This document shows, one piece after another, positions 35,596 to 44,284 of a stretch of 64,000 nucleotides of DNA. The number at the start of each line of letters is the position of its first letter. Position 1 is the stretch's first letter. The stretch comes from Eublepharis macularius (taxonomy: Eukaryota > Chordata > Lepidosauria > Squamata > Eublepharidae). Position numbers and translations under genes: made by a program. Location of the stretch: contig NC_072791.1 of NCBI RefSeq assembly GCF_028583425.1, positions 199,120,311-199,184,310 on the forward strand, written 5' to 3'. The notes beneath the pieces were generated by a model. That model was given only the letters and a program-made list of their open reading frames with translations, did not search any database and was not told the DNA's origin.

Positions 35596-37740
35596 ATGTC
35601 CCAAACTTCTTTGTTTAAGAAGTGTCTTAAGTGCGGCACTAAAATGACGCACTCGGACGGCCATGAGCTCTGCCTCATCTGCCTGGGCGAGGGGCATGTT
35701 GTCGAGCGCTGCTCCATCTGTATGTCCTTCACTCCGAAGGCAAGGAGTGATCGGAAGGCCAGGCTCCGTGCCTTCTTGTGGGATGCTAACCTTCTCCCCC
35801 CCAAGCCATCGGGCTCTTCGGGAGATAGACCCCGCTCCACCGCTCCGTCGCCGGCGCCGTCTCGTAAGTCGCCAGAGCAGCTCCCCACGGAACCGACGAG
35901 GCAACCCGTTCCGGAGGCCCGACCTGACTCCGGTTCCGGGGATCGTCCTTCCGACCGGAAGGCCAAGAAGCGTTCCGCATCCAAGCCGAAGTCCTCCTCC
36001 AAGCCTTCGGCCGCAGAGGCTGCTTCGGAACCCCAGCCCAAGAAGGCCAAGACGAAATCGAGGGCCAAGGGCCGTACTTTATCCCCGGCTCCGACTGTGC
36101 AACCTGGTACTCCATCTGGACCGGTCCTGATCCCTGACGATGTGGTGAGTCTCCACACCCCGTCTCCTCCTTGCACGCCTCCTCCGTCGGTTCCCGAGGA
36201 ATTCGTGCCGTTCCCGTCTTTCACGGAACCGTTCCAGTCATTCGAACGTTCCCTGCCTTCCGCCCTGGCGCCTTCGGAGGCCTCCGTTCCATTGCCGTCT
36301 ACCTCGTCGGTTCCGATGCCTCTTCGCTGGCCTGCCCCGGTGCCTGCTCCTCTGCCCCCTTGTCAGCCTGTCGCGGGGATTGGGAACATGACCTCCTGGC
36401 AGGATTTTGTGGCGTGGTTCCAGCAGTTGCTGCCCTTCCTGCAGCATCCTTCGGTTCCGATGGTTTCCGTTCCGGCTCAGCCAGTCGGGCTCCCGGCATC
36501 CGCTCCTCCACCTCCTGGCTTGCCTCTGCGACCGTCGGTTCCTGCGGCTTGTCCGTCGGTCCCGACCGCTCACCGGTCTTCGGTTCCGACGCAAACCTCG
36601 CCGGAGTTTTCAGATTCCGAGGATGAGGAAGGTCTGGCATCCCCGTCAGAGTGCTCTTCGGACGCGGCCTCTGATCCTTCCCCGGATGACACCGTGGGTG
36701 GGCCCCGTTCGTCGTCCCCGAATGACGACTACAGGCTGTTCTCCGAGCAAATGATGCGGATGGCCGCCGCGCTGGAGATAGACGTCTCCTCCACGACCTC
36801 CAAGCCCAAGAGTAAGCTGCTGGAGGCACTGTATTCCGGGTCCCCCGCGTCGGTGGCGTTTCCCCCTGTGGAGGATTTTGTTGACAGCGCTCTCGTGCTC
36901 TGGCAAACACCGGCGTCCGTGTCCGCGACGGCAAAGAAGGTAGAGAGGTACTACCGTTTAAAACAGGATGATTGCCCGTACCTCTTCAGTCATCCGAAAC
37001 CCTCGTCCATCGTGGCTGAGGAGGGTCAGGCTCGGTTCCGTTCCGGTTCCTCGTCGGCCCCGGCGGACCGAGAAGGCAGAAAGCTGGATGGCATGGGCAG
37101 GAAACTCTACTCGTCCGCGTCTTTGGGATTCCGTATTGCCAACTTCCAGGCCATAATGGGGTCCTACAATCTGTTCCTCTGGAAACGGCTGTCCTCTTAC
37201 CTTTCCGATCTCCCCGAGGATCGCCGCCACTTGGTGAAGGCCCTTCAGGCAGAGGCCATACGGCTGTCAAAACAGCAGATGACAGCGGGCAAGGATGCTG
37301 CCGATTCCGCGGCGCGCTCGATGGCGACTTCGGTGGTCCTGCGTCGACACGCCTGGCTCCGGTCCACTGCCCTGCCGCCAGAGAAGAAGGCGAAAGTAGA
37401 GGATTTCCCATTCGAGGGGCCCCAGCTCTTCTCGGAGAAGACGGATGAGTCCCTCTCCCTGATGAAAAAGAATCAGCAGACGGCCAAGTCCCTCGGAGTC
37501 GCCCCCTCAGCTCAGTCGTCGGGTCCGAGGTATCGTTATGGTCGGTTCCGATCCTACCAGACCCCTTACCAGCCTTACCAGCAGCGTCAAGGGCGCTTCT
37601 TCTCGGGCCAGTCCTACGGTCACCGATCCTATTCAGCCCAGCAGCGTCACTCTTCCAGGCGCTCCGGCCGGTCCAAGGGCAGGCAACAGCCCTCTTCACC
37701 CAAGCCTTCGACCTCGGTGCAGAAGCCCTCGGTCTTCTGA
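35596..37740 (+). CDS. DIRS copy 1 ORF1, gag-like protein (714 aa)
   Basis: Structural protein of the retrotransposon, presumed to package its RNA in the cytoplasm. The N-terminus has a zinc-binding-looking cluster: CxxC pairs at residues 10/13, 26/29 and 39/42, with His19, His23 and His34. A long Ser/Pro-rich low-complexity linker follows. Then comes a conserved helical region that I take to be the capsid-like part, recognisable by ADSAARSMATSVVLRRHAWL. The tail is Arg/Tyr/Gln-rich and probably binds RNA. The frame is open from 35428, but ATG 35596 is chosen because copy 2 starts at the matching codon (56947). The ORF ends in a UGA followed by CUA, and the same frame continues as RT. Assignment rests on position and resemblance to vertebrate DIRS gag; no enzyme motif is present. 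Confidence 0.88.
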   Translation: MSQTSLFKKCLKCGTKMTHSDGHELCLICLGEGHVVERCSICMSFTPKARSDRKARLRAFLWDANLLPPKPSGSSGDRPRSTAPSPAPSRKSPEQLPTEPTRQPVPEARPDSGSGDRPSDRKAKKRSASKPKSSSKPSAAEAASEPQPKKAKTKSRAKGRTLSPAPTVQPGTPSGPVLIPDDVVSLHTPSPPCTPPPSVPEEFVPFPSFTEPFQSFERSLPSALAPSEASVPLPSTSSVPMPLRWPAPVPAPLPPCQPVAGIGNMTSWQDFVAWFQQLLPFLQHPSVPMVSVPAQPVGLPASAPPPPGLPLRPSVPAACPSVPTAHRSSVPTQTSPEFSDSEDEEGLASPSECSSDAASDPSPDDTVGGPRSSSPNDDYRLFSEQMMRMAAALEIDVSSTTSKPKSKLLEALYSGSPASVAFPPVEDFVDSALVLWQTPASVSATAKKVERYYRLKQDDCPYLFSHPKPSSIVAEEGQARFRSGSSSAPADREGRKLDGMGRKLYSSASLGFRIANFQAIMGSYNLFLWKRLSSYLSDLPEDRRHLVKALQAEAIRLSKQQMTAGKDAADSAARSMATSVVLRRHAWLRSTALPPEKKAKVEDFPFEGPQLFSEKTDESLSLMKKNQQTAKSLGVAPSAQSSGPRYRYGRFRSYQTPYQPYQQRQGRFFSGQSYGHRSYSAQQRHSSRRSGRSKGRQQPSSPKPSTSVQKPSVF

Positions 37741-39660
37741 CTAAGCCTGAACGCTCCCCTGTTGGCCTCCGAGGACACTTCCTCTGCTGCCCAGTTTCTG
37801 GACAGGCTTCGGCCTTTTTTGCCCTGTTGGCAACGTGTTACTTCTGACACTTGGGTCCTGTCCATTGTGGCCCATGGTTACAAGTTAATGTTTACAGATG
37901 CACCTCCTCTCTCTCTCCCTCCCCGTTGTTCTACATGTTGTGATGTTGTGTTACACAATAATGTTATGGAGTTGGTTAACAAAGGTGCTGTCCGGGTGGT
38001 CAATGTCTCTACTTCCCCATGGGGATTTTACTCCAGATACTTCCTTGTGGATAAAAAGGGTGGAGGTTCCTGGCCCATCTTAGACCTTAGAGGCCTCAAC
38101 GGTTATTTGAAGGTTGAAAAGTTTCGCATGCTAACCCTGGCACGGGTCATGGAGCTCCTGGAGGTGGGCGTCTGGCTAGCCATTCTAGACTTGAAGGATG
38201 CCTACTTCCACATTTCTATATTTGAGGGCCACAGGAAATACCTGCGGTTTGTGTATGGGAATTCTGTGTATGAATATACCGTATTGCCCTTTGGGCTGGC
38301 CTCTGCGCCCAGGGTATTCACGAAGTGCATGGCCACCGTAGTGGCATACCTGCGGTCCCAGGGTTGCTTTATCTACCCGTACCTGGATGACTGGCTCCTG
38401 GTGGGACCCTCGCCTGACTCTCTCCAGGCCCATATTGCCCTCACTTTGTCCATGCTGGCTAGGTTGGGCTTGGTGGTTAATGGGGATAAGTCTATCCTGG
38501 CCCCGGGCATGGCCATTAGGTTTATTGGGGTCCATTTCGATTCCCTGCTGGGCAGAGCCTACCTGCCCCCAGACCGGTTGGCCAGGCTTTCCGCTTTAGC
38601 CCGGCATTTTATGCATTGCCGGTACCAGACGGCCCTTTTGATTCAGACACTGTTGGGCCTTATGGCCTCCTCCACAGGGGTGGTTTTCTTTGCGCGCCTG
38701 CGTATGAGGCCTCTGCAAAACTGGTTTGTCCGGAGGTACAACCCCCTCACCATGGGTCAGCACCAGAGGTTTTCCATCCCCAGGGTGGTGCTGCGCTCTC
38801 TGGCCTGGTGGACTGTCCCTGGAAACCTGTCTGAAGGTTGTCCTTTCGGCCCCTTCCTAGCTGAGGTCACAGTTTATACCGATGCCTCCAACTTGGGATG
38901 GGGAGGGCACTGTGGACAGCTTTCGGCTCAGGGCATCTGGTCCCCATCTGAGGCATCCATGCATATCAACCTTCTTGAGCTTAGGGCGATCCGTTACTCC
39001 CTCGCTTCTTTTGCAGATGCCATTCGGAACAGGAGGGTTCAGGTCCTGTCGGACAATACCACGGCCTGCTACTACCTCAACAAGCAGGGAGGAACGGTCT
39101 CGCTCAAGCTCTGCAAGGAGGCAACGACTCTATGGAATTGGGCCATGGTCAACAACGTCCTTCCCAGAGCCGTGCACATTGCCGGGGATCTCAACACCTC
39201 GGCGGATGCACTGAGCAGGGTGTTTCTGCCTCAGCACGAGTGGTCCCTAAACAGGGTTTACCTCGACCAGGTTTTCCGCACATGGGGCACGCCTTTGGTC
39301 GACCTCTTCGCCACTGCCCGCAACAAACAGGCCCCGCTGTTCTGCTCCCGGGCCGGCATTGGCCGCCACTCCCTAGGGGATGCCTTCCAAATACCTTGGT
39401 CCCCAGGGCTCTTTTATGCCTTCCCGCCCTTCCCGCTCCTGTACAAGGTTCTTTCCAGGATCAGGGCCTTCCGAACCCACTGTATCCTCGTTGCCCCTCG
39501 GTGGCCTCGCCAGGATTGGTTCCCCCTTTTACTTTCCCTGTCCCAGGGGCGATGCCTCCCCCTGCCTCACGCCCCGGACCTCTTAACCAGGGACGGGGTG
39601 TGGCATCACGATGTGGCTGTACTGAATCTGACTGCCTGGCTTCTGGGCAACCGGGAGTGA
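37741..39660 (+). CDS. DIRS copy 1 ORF2, reverse transcriptase / RNase H / methyltransferase-like
   Basis: Copies element RNA into DNA. The ORF continues directly in the gag frame after UGA 37738-37740, and no ATG occurs until about 50 codons downstream. A gag-RT readthrough product of about 1,354 residues is inferred. RT motifs include FYSRYFLVDKK, LDLKDAYFHI, LPFGLASAPRVF and the active site YLDD (Asp codons at 38386 and 38389). RNase H follows with its acidic residues in place: TDAS (38881), LLELRAI (Glu at 38977), SDNTTA (Asp at 39052) and SADALSR (Asp at 39205). The C-terminal segment (DLFATARN to AFPPFPLL and LVAPRWP) resembles the Dam-like methyltransferase region that follows RNase H in DIRS elements. 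Here AFPPF stands where an active enzyme would have NPPY or DPPY, so activity is doubtful. The last 530 bases overlap ORF3. Confidence 0.92.
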   Translation, partial: LSLNAPLLASEDTSSAAQFLDRLRPFLPCWQRVTSDTWVLSIVAHGYKLMFTDAPPLSLPPRCSTCCDVVLHNNVMELVNKGAVRVVNVSTSPWGFYSRYFLVDKKGGGSWPILDLRGLNGYLKVEKFRMLTLARVMELLEVGVWLAILDLKDAYFHISIFEGHRKYLRFVYGNSVYEYTVLPFGLASAPRVFTKCMATVVAYLRSQGCFIYPYLDDWLLVGPSPDSLQAHIALTLSMLARLGLVVNGDKSILAPGMAIRFIGVHFDSLLGRAYLPPDRLARLSALARHFMHCRYQTALLIQTLLGLMASSTGVVFFARLRMRPLQNWFVRRYNPLTMGQHQRFSIPRVVLRSLAWWTVPGNLSEGCPFGPFLAEVTVYTDASNLGWGGHCGQLSAQGIWSPSEASMHINLLELRAIRYSLASFADAIRNRRVQVLSDNTTACYYLNKQGGTVSLKLCKEATTLWNWAMVNNVLPRAVHIAGDLNTSADALSRVFLPQHEWSLNRVYLDQVFRTWGTPLVDLFATARNKQAPLFCSRAGIGRHSLGDAFQIPWSPGLFYAFPPFPLLYKVLSRIRAFRTHCILVAPRWPRQDWFPLLLSLSQGRCLPLPHAPDLLTRDGVWHHDVAVLNLTAWLLGNRE

Positions 39661-40676
39661 GCCTCTCTTCTGGAGTGCTTGGGGTGATCTTGAATGCCCG
39701 GAAACCGTCCACCAGGTTGTCCTATCAGAGGAAGTGGTCACGTTTTTCCCGGTGGTTGGCCCTGAAGGGGGTTTCTCCCTTTAATTGCCCGCTTCCTGTC
39801 ATCCTGGACTACCTCCTGGAACTCTGCTCCCAGGGCCTTGCGTTTTCCAGTGTTAAGGTCCACATGGCTGCAATCTCTGCCTTCCATGAGCAGATTGATG
39901 GGAAGACAGTTTTTACTCACTGGCTTTCCAAGCAGTTCCTGAAGGGCCTGTTCAAGACCTTCCCTCCTAGGGCCCATCCCATTCCACAATGGAGTCTCTC
40001 CCTGGTTCTCTCCCAACTGATGCTCCAGCCCTTTGAGCCTCTATCTTCTTGTCCCCTACCTTTGCTCACTCAGAAGGTGGCTTTCCTGGTGGCAATCACG
40101 TCCTCTAGGCGTGTTGGGGAGCTGTCTGCCCTGCGGTGTGACCCTCCCTTCCTGCAGTTTTTCCCTGGTACTGTCATGCTCCACACTAGCATGGAGTTTC
40201 TGCCCAAGGTAGTCTCAAGATTTCACCTACAGCAAAAGGTGTTCCTCCCTTCCTTTTTTCCAACACCCTCATCCCCAGGGGAACGAGCTCTACACACATT
40301 GGATGTAAAGCGTGCTTTATTGTTTTATTTGCACCGCACCAAATGTTTCAGGAAATCTCCTGCCCTGTTTGTGTGTTACTCTGGCCCTCGCAAGGGCTCA
40401 CCTGCTTCTGCCCAGTCCATCTCTCGCTGGATTGTGTCTACGATTAAACTTTGCTATCAGCATGCTGGAGTCCAGTGTCCCTTGTTGGTTACCGCTCATT
40501 CCACTCGAGCGCAAGCTGCTTCTGCTGCCTTCCTGCAAGGGGTGCCGCTCCAGGACGTCTGCCAAGCTGCGACATGGTCCTCTGCAGACACTTTCATCCG
40601 GCATTACTCTGTGGACGTGCATGCACGACGTGACTCGGCTGTTGGCACAGCTGTCCTGCAGTCCTTGTTCAAGTAG
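39132..40676 (+). CDS. DIRS copy 1 ORF3, tyrosine recombinase
   Basis: Integrates the element, probably from a circular DNA intermediate, by forming a 3'-phosphotyrosine link. Counting from ATG 39132 (514 aa), an N-terminal SAM-like DNA-binding domain begins near residue 187. The catalytic residues are visible: Arg327 in SSRRVGEL, His456 and Arg459 in AHSTR, Trp482 and the nucleophile Tyr492 in HYSVD. The first 176 codons overlap ORF2 in the -1 frame. The frame is in fact open from 38985, and copy 2 has CTG where this ATG stands. The first start codon shared by both copies is ATG 39282, in PHMGHAF. The real start is therefore uncertain, and splicing or frameshifting may deliver ribosomes here. 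The stop lies 41 bases before the internal complementary region. Confidence 0.9.
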   Translation: MELGHGQQRPSQSRAHCRGSQHLGGCTEQGVSASARVVPKQGLPRPGFPHMGHAFGRPLRHCPQQTGPAVLLPGRHWPPLPRGCLPNTLVPRALLCLPALPAPVQGSFQDQGLPNPLYPRCPSVASPGLVPPFTFPVPGAMPPPASRPGPLNQGRGVASRCGCTESDCLASGQPGVSLSSGVLGVILNARKPSTRLSYQRKWSRFSRWLALKGVSPFNCPLPVILDYLLELCSQGLAFSSVKVHMAAISAFHEQIDGKTVFTHWLSKQFLKGLFKTFPPRAHPIPQWSLSLVLSQLMLQPFEPLSSCPLPLLTQKVAFLVAITSSRRVGELSALRCDPPFLQFFPGTVMLHTSMEFLPKVVSRFHLQQKVFLPSFFPTPSSPGERALHTLDVKRALLFYLHRTKCFRKSPALFVCYSGPRKGSPASAQSISRWIVSTIKLCYQHAGVQCPLLVTAHSTRAQAASAAFLQGVPLQDVCQAATWSSADTFIRHYSVDVHARRDSAVGTAVLQSLFK

Positions 40677-40717
40677 ACACTCACACCCGCCCCCATTGGT
40701 GAGATGCTAGTTACTCT

Positions 40718-40812
40718 CCCAATGTGGGGCTGCACAGAAGGACGAAGACGATAAACAGGGTTTCTCACCTGTAACTGTTGATCGTCGAGTCTCTTCTGTG
40801 CAGACACACATT
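40718..40812 (+). repeat. Internal complementary region of DIRS copy 1
   Basis: The first part (40718-40752) is the reverse complement of the element's left end, and the second part (40753-40812) of its right end. They meet at ACGAT|AAACAGG. In the DIRS model this region templates or bridges the two ends, so that a full-length circular DNA can form. It lies just after ORF3 and is almost identical in copy 2. Confidence 0.88.
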
Positions 40813-40871
40813 CCCTCCCGCCTGCCCCGCTGTGAGTGTTTCGTTAACTTAGTTTCTCCGGCGGCTCAGGT

Positions 40872-41083
40872 GAACTGAAGGAATGCCGGGGACGTTCGGA
40901 TATATATGCATTCAAAATTGGCGGGAACACCGACGCGCATGCGCGGTGGATCCGAACGTCCCCTTCACATCTCTAAAGCTAGAAAAATCTTTTCCGCGGC
41001 TGGCCTGCGCCTGCGCAGTCCCCAATGTGTGTCTGCACAGAAGAGACTCGACGATCAACAGTTACAGGTGAGAAACCCTGTTT
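40872..41083 (-). repeat. Right inverted terminal repeat of DIRS copy 1
   Basis: Inverted copy of the left ITR with a 28-base outer extension ending in CCCTGTTT. A longer right ITR is also known from the original DIRS-1 element. The extension contains the donor-like sequence ACAG|GTGAGA at 41067/41068. Confidence 0.9.
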
Positions 41084-41679
41084 TTTCTTTTAGAAGTAGC
41101 TGAAGCAGCAACATACAAATTCAGCCCTTTCTCCCATACTTTAATTCTTTTATAATCAATTTCTAAAAATTTCCATATTTCATCAAGATGTTTGATTATC
41201 TATAATGTGTTTTTCCCAGCTTTCTTTTAATAAATTCTTCAAGTTTTGAGACCCTCCTGAAATTAAATACAATGAAAGCTGAAATCTTACTCAAGAGTAC
41301 ACTTGAGTGTACTCAAGATACACTTACTCAAGAGTAACTTACTTAAGAGTAAACTGCCTTCAGAGAAAGGAAATAACAAGAACAAAGACCGAAAATTAGA
41401 AGGCAGCTAACTCTCCTTCGCTTCCTCAGAGAGAAAAGGCAGTTGGGCAGGAGAGGCGGAGCGGCACCGAACTTGAAGAAACTGCAACTACAAGCAGTAC
41501 TCCAAGAACAATGAGCGTTTTCGGTCGCAGCAGCTAAAGACCCGTGTCCTCTTCTTGACCACACTTGAAATTAATCACAGAAAACCCTGAGGAGCATATA
41601 TTAACAAGAATGAGTCCTACCACCCCTAAAATGTGACAGGAAATCTAGCAGATTTTGCTCTTCGGAAAAACAAACGCTA

Positions 41680-41905
41680 GGGTTGCCAACCTCCGAGTGA
41701 GTCCTGTAGTTCTCCCAGGATTACAACTTCTCTAGACATCGGTTTCCCTGGAAAAAATGGCAGCTTCAGAAAGAGGATTTATGGCATGATCATATTCCTG
41801 ATTATGAGCCCCCTCCCCCCCCCGCAAAAAGAAACTCCACGCTATCCAGGTTCTGCCCCCACATCTTCAGGAATTTCTCAACCTGGAGTTGGCAACCTTA
41901 AGCCC
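41680..41905 (-). repeat. 'GGTTGCCAACTC' dispersed repeat, minus strand
   Basis: Inverted diverged copy ending CAACCTGGAGTTGGCAACC, with a C-rich expansion in the middle. Lies between DIRS copy 1 and the DYNC1I2 promoter. Confidence 0.6.
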
Positions 41906-42269
41906 CCGCCTTAATTCGTACAAGGTGCATTCCTTTCATCCATTCTCTCTCTGTAGACGCATGACTACATTTCCCAATCTGCACTGCTCGAGTCAGGCCC
42001 TTATACAACAGCTCCCAGTACTCACTGGTGTACTTTCCTCTATGAAGTGAAAGGTTCTATTGACAGCGGGTCATAGGGAAGAAGTCTTGATGCACAGCAT
42101 GCTGGGGATTGTAGTCTGTTTCCCAGACAACACTATCTGGAAGATGTAGTAGTGGATCTAAGAACGTGGTCCCTTTTTTGTTTCTTTTGATCCCTGTTTT
42201 TTTCATAAAGTGGATATCTGTTGATAACATAAGAAAATTGACACACTGGGTGGGGAGATGGAAAAGGAT

Positions 42270-42536
42270 TCTTATCGCGCGCATGCGCCTTGGTCTACCC
42301 TCCCCTCAATCGACAGAGAATGACAGGTCTCCTTTGCCGCCGGTCGTTTTAGCGCATGCGTGTCCTGTCAGGTGACGCCGAGCTGTCGCCTGTGGGCTTT
42401 GCTCGGTCTTCGGAAGCGCCTGCTTTGTGAAGGAGCCGGAGCCGGAACAAAGTATCTGGGCGGCAACGGCGGCCTGAGCGGAGGGACGCCCAGGGTCAAC
42501 TTCGTTATTGTTACGGCCGTTGAGAGCCCCGGCAGG
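42270..42536 (+). promoter_or_regulatory. DYNC1I2: CpG-rich promoter and non-coding first exon of DYNC1I2
   Basis: A short GC- and CpG-rich stretch lies in otherwise AT-rich DNA, 2.8 kb before the first coding exon. It carries two NRF1-type palindromes (GCGCATGCGC at 42279-42288 and GCGCATGCGT at 42352-42361) and no clear TATA box, as expected for a housekeeping promoter. A consensus splice donor (CAGG|GTGAGC) occurs at 42536/42537. It fits a 5'UTR exon spliced to the acceptor at 45379. The transcription start is not visible; somewhere between 42290 and 42450 is inferred. DIRS element 1 ends 1.2 kb upstream. Exon 1 is inferred from its position and the donor site, because 5'UTRs cannot be recognised by protein homology. 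Confidence 0.65.
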
Positions 42537-43571
42537 GTGAGCCTCGCGGTTTCCCCGGCTGCAGAAGATCCGCTGGTGGTGTCAGTTGGGGGACGCGTTT
42601 GGGGTAACGGTCAGCGCAATCTATGACCGTTGTGGGGGGGGGGGGGGTTGGGAGGGCCACGCCCGAAAACTGAGCCTGCCTCCCGCGTGGCGTCTTCCTG
42701 CAGTCAGTGTGGGGTTGGCCTTTGGGCGGCTCCCATGAGTAATCTCTCACCCTTCCCCGCCCCCGCCGCCCAGCATCCTAAACCTATGCATAGTTAGGCG
42801 CTCCTAAACCCAGCCAAATCAATGGAGCTTAGGCATGTCCACTTCTGAATTAAGAAGTTGCATGTAGCCACATTCGTCCAAAGCAAAACTCTTCAAAGAA
42901 GCAGATCCCACTCACCCCCCCCCAAGGAAAACCCACACAGTGCTTTATGTTAGGACCAATCTGGTGTCGTTTTTGATTGGTCCTAATAAAAGGCATTGCA
43001 TGATTTTGGTTTCAGGTTTTCAGGATTCAGCCAGTGTTGGGCTGTAGTATATTCTGCCTATTCCCACCTCATGGAATGTTTTTGGATGGGGGTTGAGCAA
43101 CTTGGGTTGCCACCCACATATATTGCTACTGTATTTTATGATTTTAATACTGTTTTAATTGTAATTTATTTATTCATGTTATAATCTGCTCTGAGCCTGT
43201 TTAAGGGGAGAGCGGATAAAAAAAATCTAGTAAATAATAAATAAGAGCAAGATTTGGGTCCGGTAGCGCTTTAAAAACCAACGAGATTCCCAGGGTATGA
43301 GCTTCCAAGAGTCAAAGCTCCCGTCAGATACATTGAGAAATGGAAATAGGGTTTTATCCAGCCAGAAGGTTTATTTTAGTTTAGAATGATTTGGTATTTG
43401 GCATGATTTAAGGAACTGATTTGTGGCTGTTCTGTAGAGGATAGACCTTTGTGTGCATTTAGCTCAGAGTGAGCAACCCAAGTTTGAACACATAGGAGCA
43501 GGATACAGGGATTAGCTTATTGTGGCTTTCTCCCCTATGGGAACTCTAGCTTACTTTTGTTGTTCTCTCCT

Positions 43572-43712
43572 TTATTTTATCCTCACAAAATCTTGTAAGG
43601 TAGGCTGTGTGTGGCTGGCTGAAGGTCACCTAATTAGCTTCCACAGGAGACCAAGGATTTAAACCCGGGTTTCCCAGATCTTAGTTTGATGTTCTAACCA
43701 CTACACCACACT
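43572..43712 (-). repeat. tRNA-derived SINE fragment, minus strand
   Basis: On the minus strand: GTGTAGTGGTTAGAACATC, CCCGGGTTTAAATCC and the start of the body. Same broad family as 4639, 3' end missing. Lies in DYNC1I2 intron 1. Confidence 0.65.
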
Positions 43713-43809
43713 TTTTCAAGAGTGTAGTCCTTAGTATAATTATTCAGAGATAAGATTTTTTTAACGTCATATGAGTTACTCCCTACTGACAACGCTCTAG
43801 AGACATAGA

Positions 43810-44130
43810 ACAAGAGTCACCAGCCTTGTTGAACCTGCGGGCACTTTTGGAACTCTGAAAACAAATAGGAGGCACCACCAAAATGTTTGCCATGGGAGCT
43901 GAGGCCAATCACCAATGGTTGGGAGGTTCCAGGACAAGTGCTGTCCTATAGTGGAGGTAGCTGTTATTGAATGGGTCCTCCATACAGACACAAAAATGAT
44001 GTTTTCTGGCTCTTCTGAACCTTCTTGCTGCAGTGAGCTGGAGGAGAAACAGAATTGGCTCTTTGTTCTGGGGAAGAAACTAGTGGGAGCCAGGAAACCT
44101 TTCAACCATCACCACATTGGGAATCACTAT
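43810..44130 (+). repeat. 'CACAAAATGGCT' dispersed repeat, diverged copy
   Basis: GGGCACTTTTGGAACTCTGA, AAATGTTTGCCATGGGAGC, GCCAATCACCAATGG and GTGGGAGCCAGGAAACC follow the order of the 19400 copy. Lies in DYNC1I2 intron 1. Confidence 0.5.
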
Positions 44131-44226
44131 TGTAGAGTGGTCAGGATTAAAGCCTTACTCTGAATCAGGGTTGATTAGGATTTGACCTGAAAAGGGTTTT
44201 GCAAGTAGCAAGGTTCAGCATGCTAA

Positions 44227-44284
44227 CAGCGCAATCCTAAGAAGAGTTACCTAGACTGGAGTAACTCTTTTTAGGATTGTGCTG
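44227..44284. mobile_element. 58-bp minimal Harbinger-like MITE
   Basis: CAGCGCAATCCTAAGAAGAG at one end and CTTTTTAGGATTGTGCTG at the other, flanked by TAA on both sides (44224-44226, 44285-44287). Almost nothing lies between the inverted repeats. It sits in DYNC1I2 intron 1. Confidence 0.65.

Larger units (their letters stand above)
35284..41083 (+). mobile_element. DIRS-like tyrosine-recombinase retrotransposon, copy 1 (full length)
   Basis: This is a 5.8-kb element. It has a left ITR (35284-35467), gag-like ORF1, RT/RNase H ORF2, tyrosine recombinase ORF3, an internal complementary region (40718-40812) and a right ITR (40872-41083). DIRS elements integrate with a tyrosine recombinase in place of a DDE integrase, so no target-site duplication is expected, and none is seen. 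The termini were set from the internal complementary region, where the complements of the left and right ends meet at 40752/40753. All three ORFs are open, and I found only one difference between the two ITRs by eye. Copy 1 lies 1.2 kb upstream of the DYNC1I2 promoter, on the same strand. Confidence 0.93.

Noticed and set aside
35508..37699. Several long ORFs on the minus strand and in other frames of the DIRS gag region (up to 238 codons)
   Set aside because: They are shadows of a GC-rich, stop-poor coding sequence. They show no recognisable domains and are not conserved between the two copies in the same extent.
37738..37740. UGA as a selenocysteine codon
   Set aside because: The position is at a Gag-Pol boundary, and no selenoprotein motif is near. 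The CUA context explains the conservation more simply. A SECIS search was not possible.
38985..39660. -1 frameshift from ORF2 into the recombinase ORF
   Set aside because: ORF3 is in the -1 frame, but I found no canonical X XXY YYZ slippery heptamer in the ORF2 frame. It remains possible, yet splicing or another route fits the conserved acceptor-like tract better.
1..42000. Exons of CYBRD1, the neighbour expected upstream of DYNC1I2 in many vertebrates
   Set aside because: No exon-like segment resembling it was recognised. It probably lies further upstream.
42481..42750. Coding start in the CpG-rich promoter region
   Set aside because: ORFs across the first exon have no similarity to the dynein chain. 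The protein starts in the next exon with the conserved MSDKSELK.
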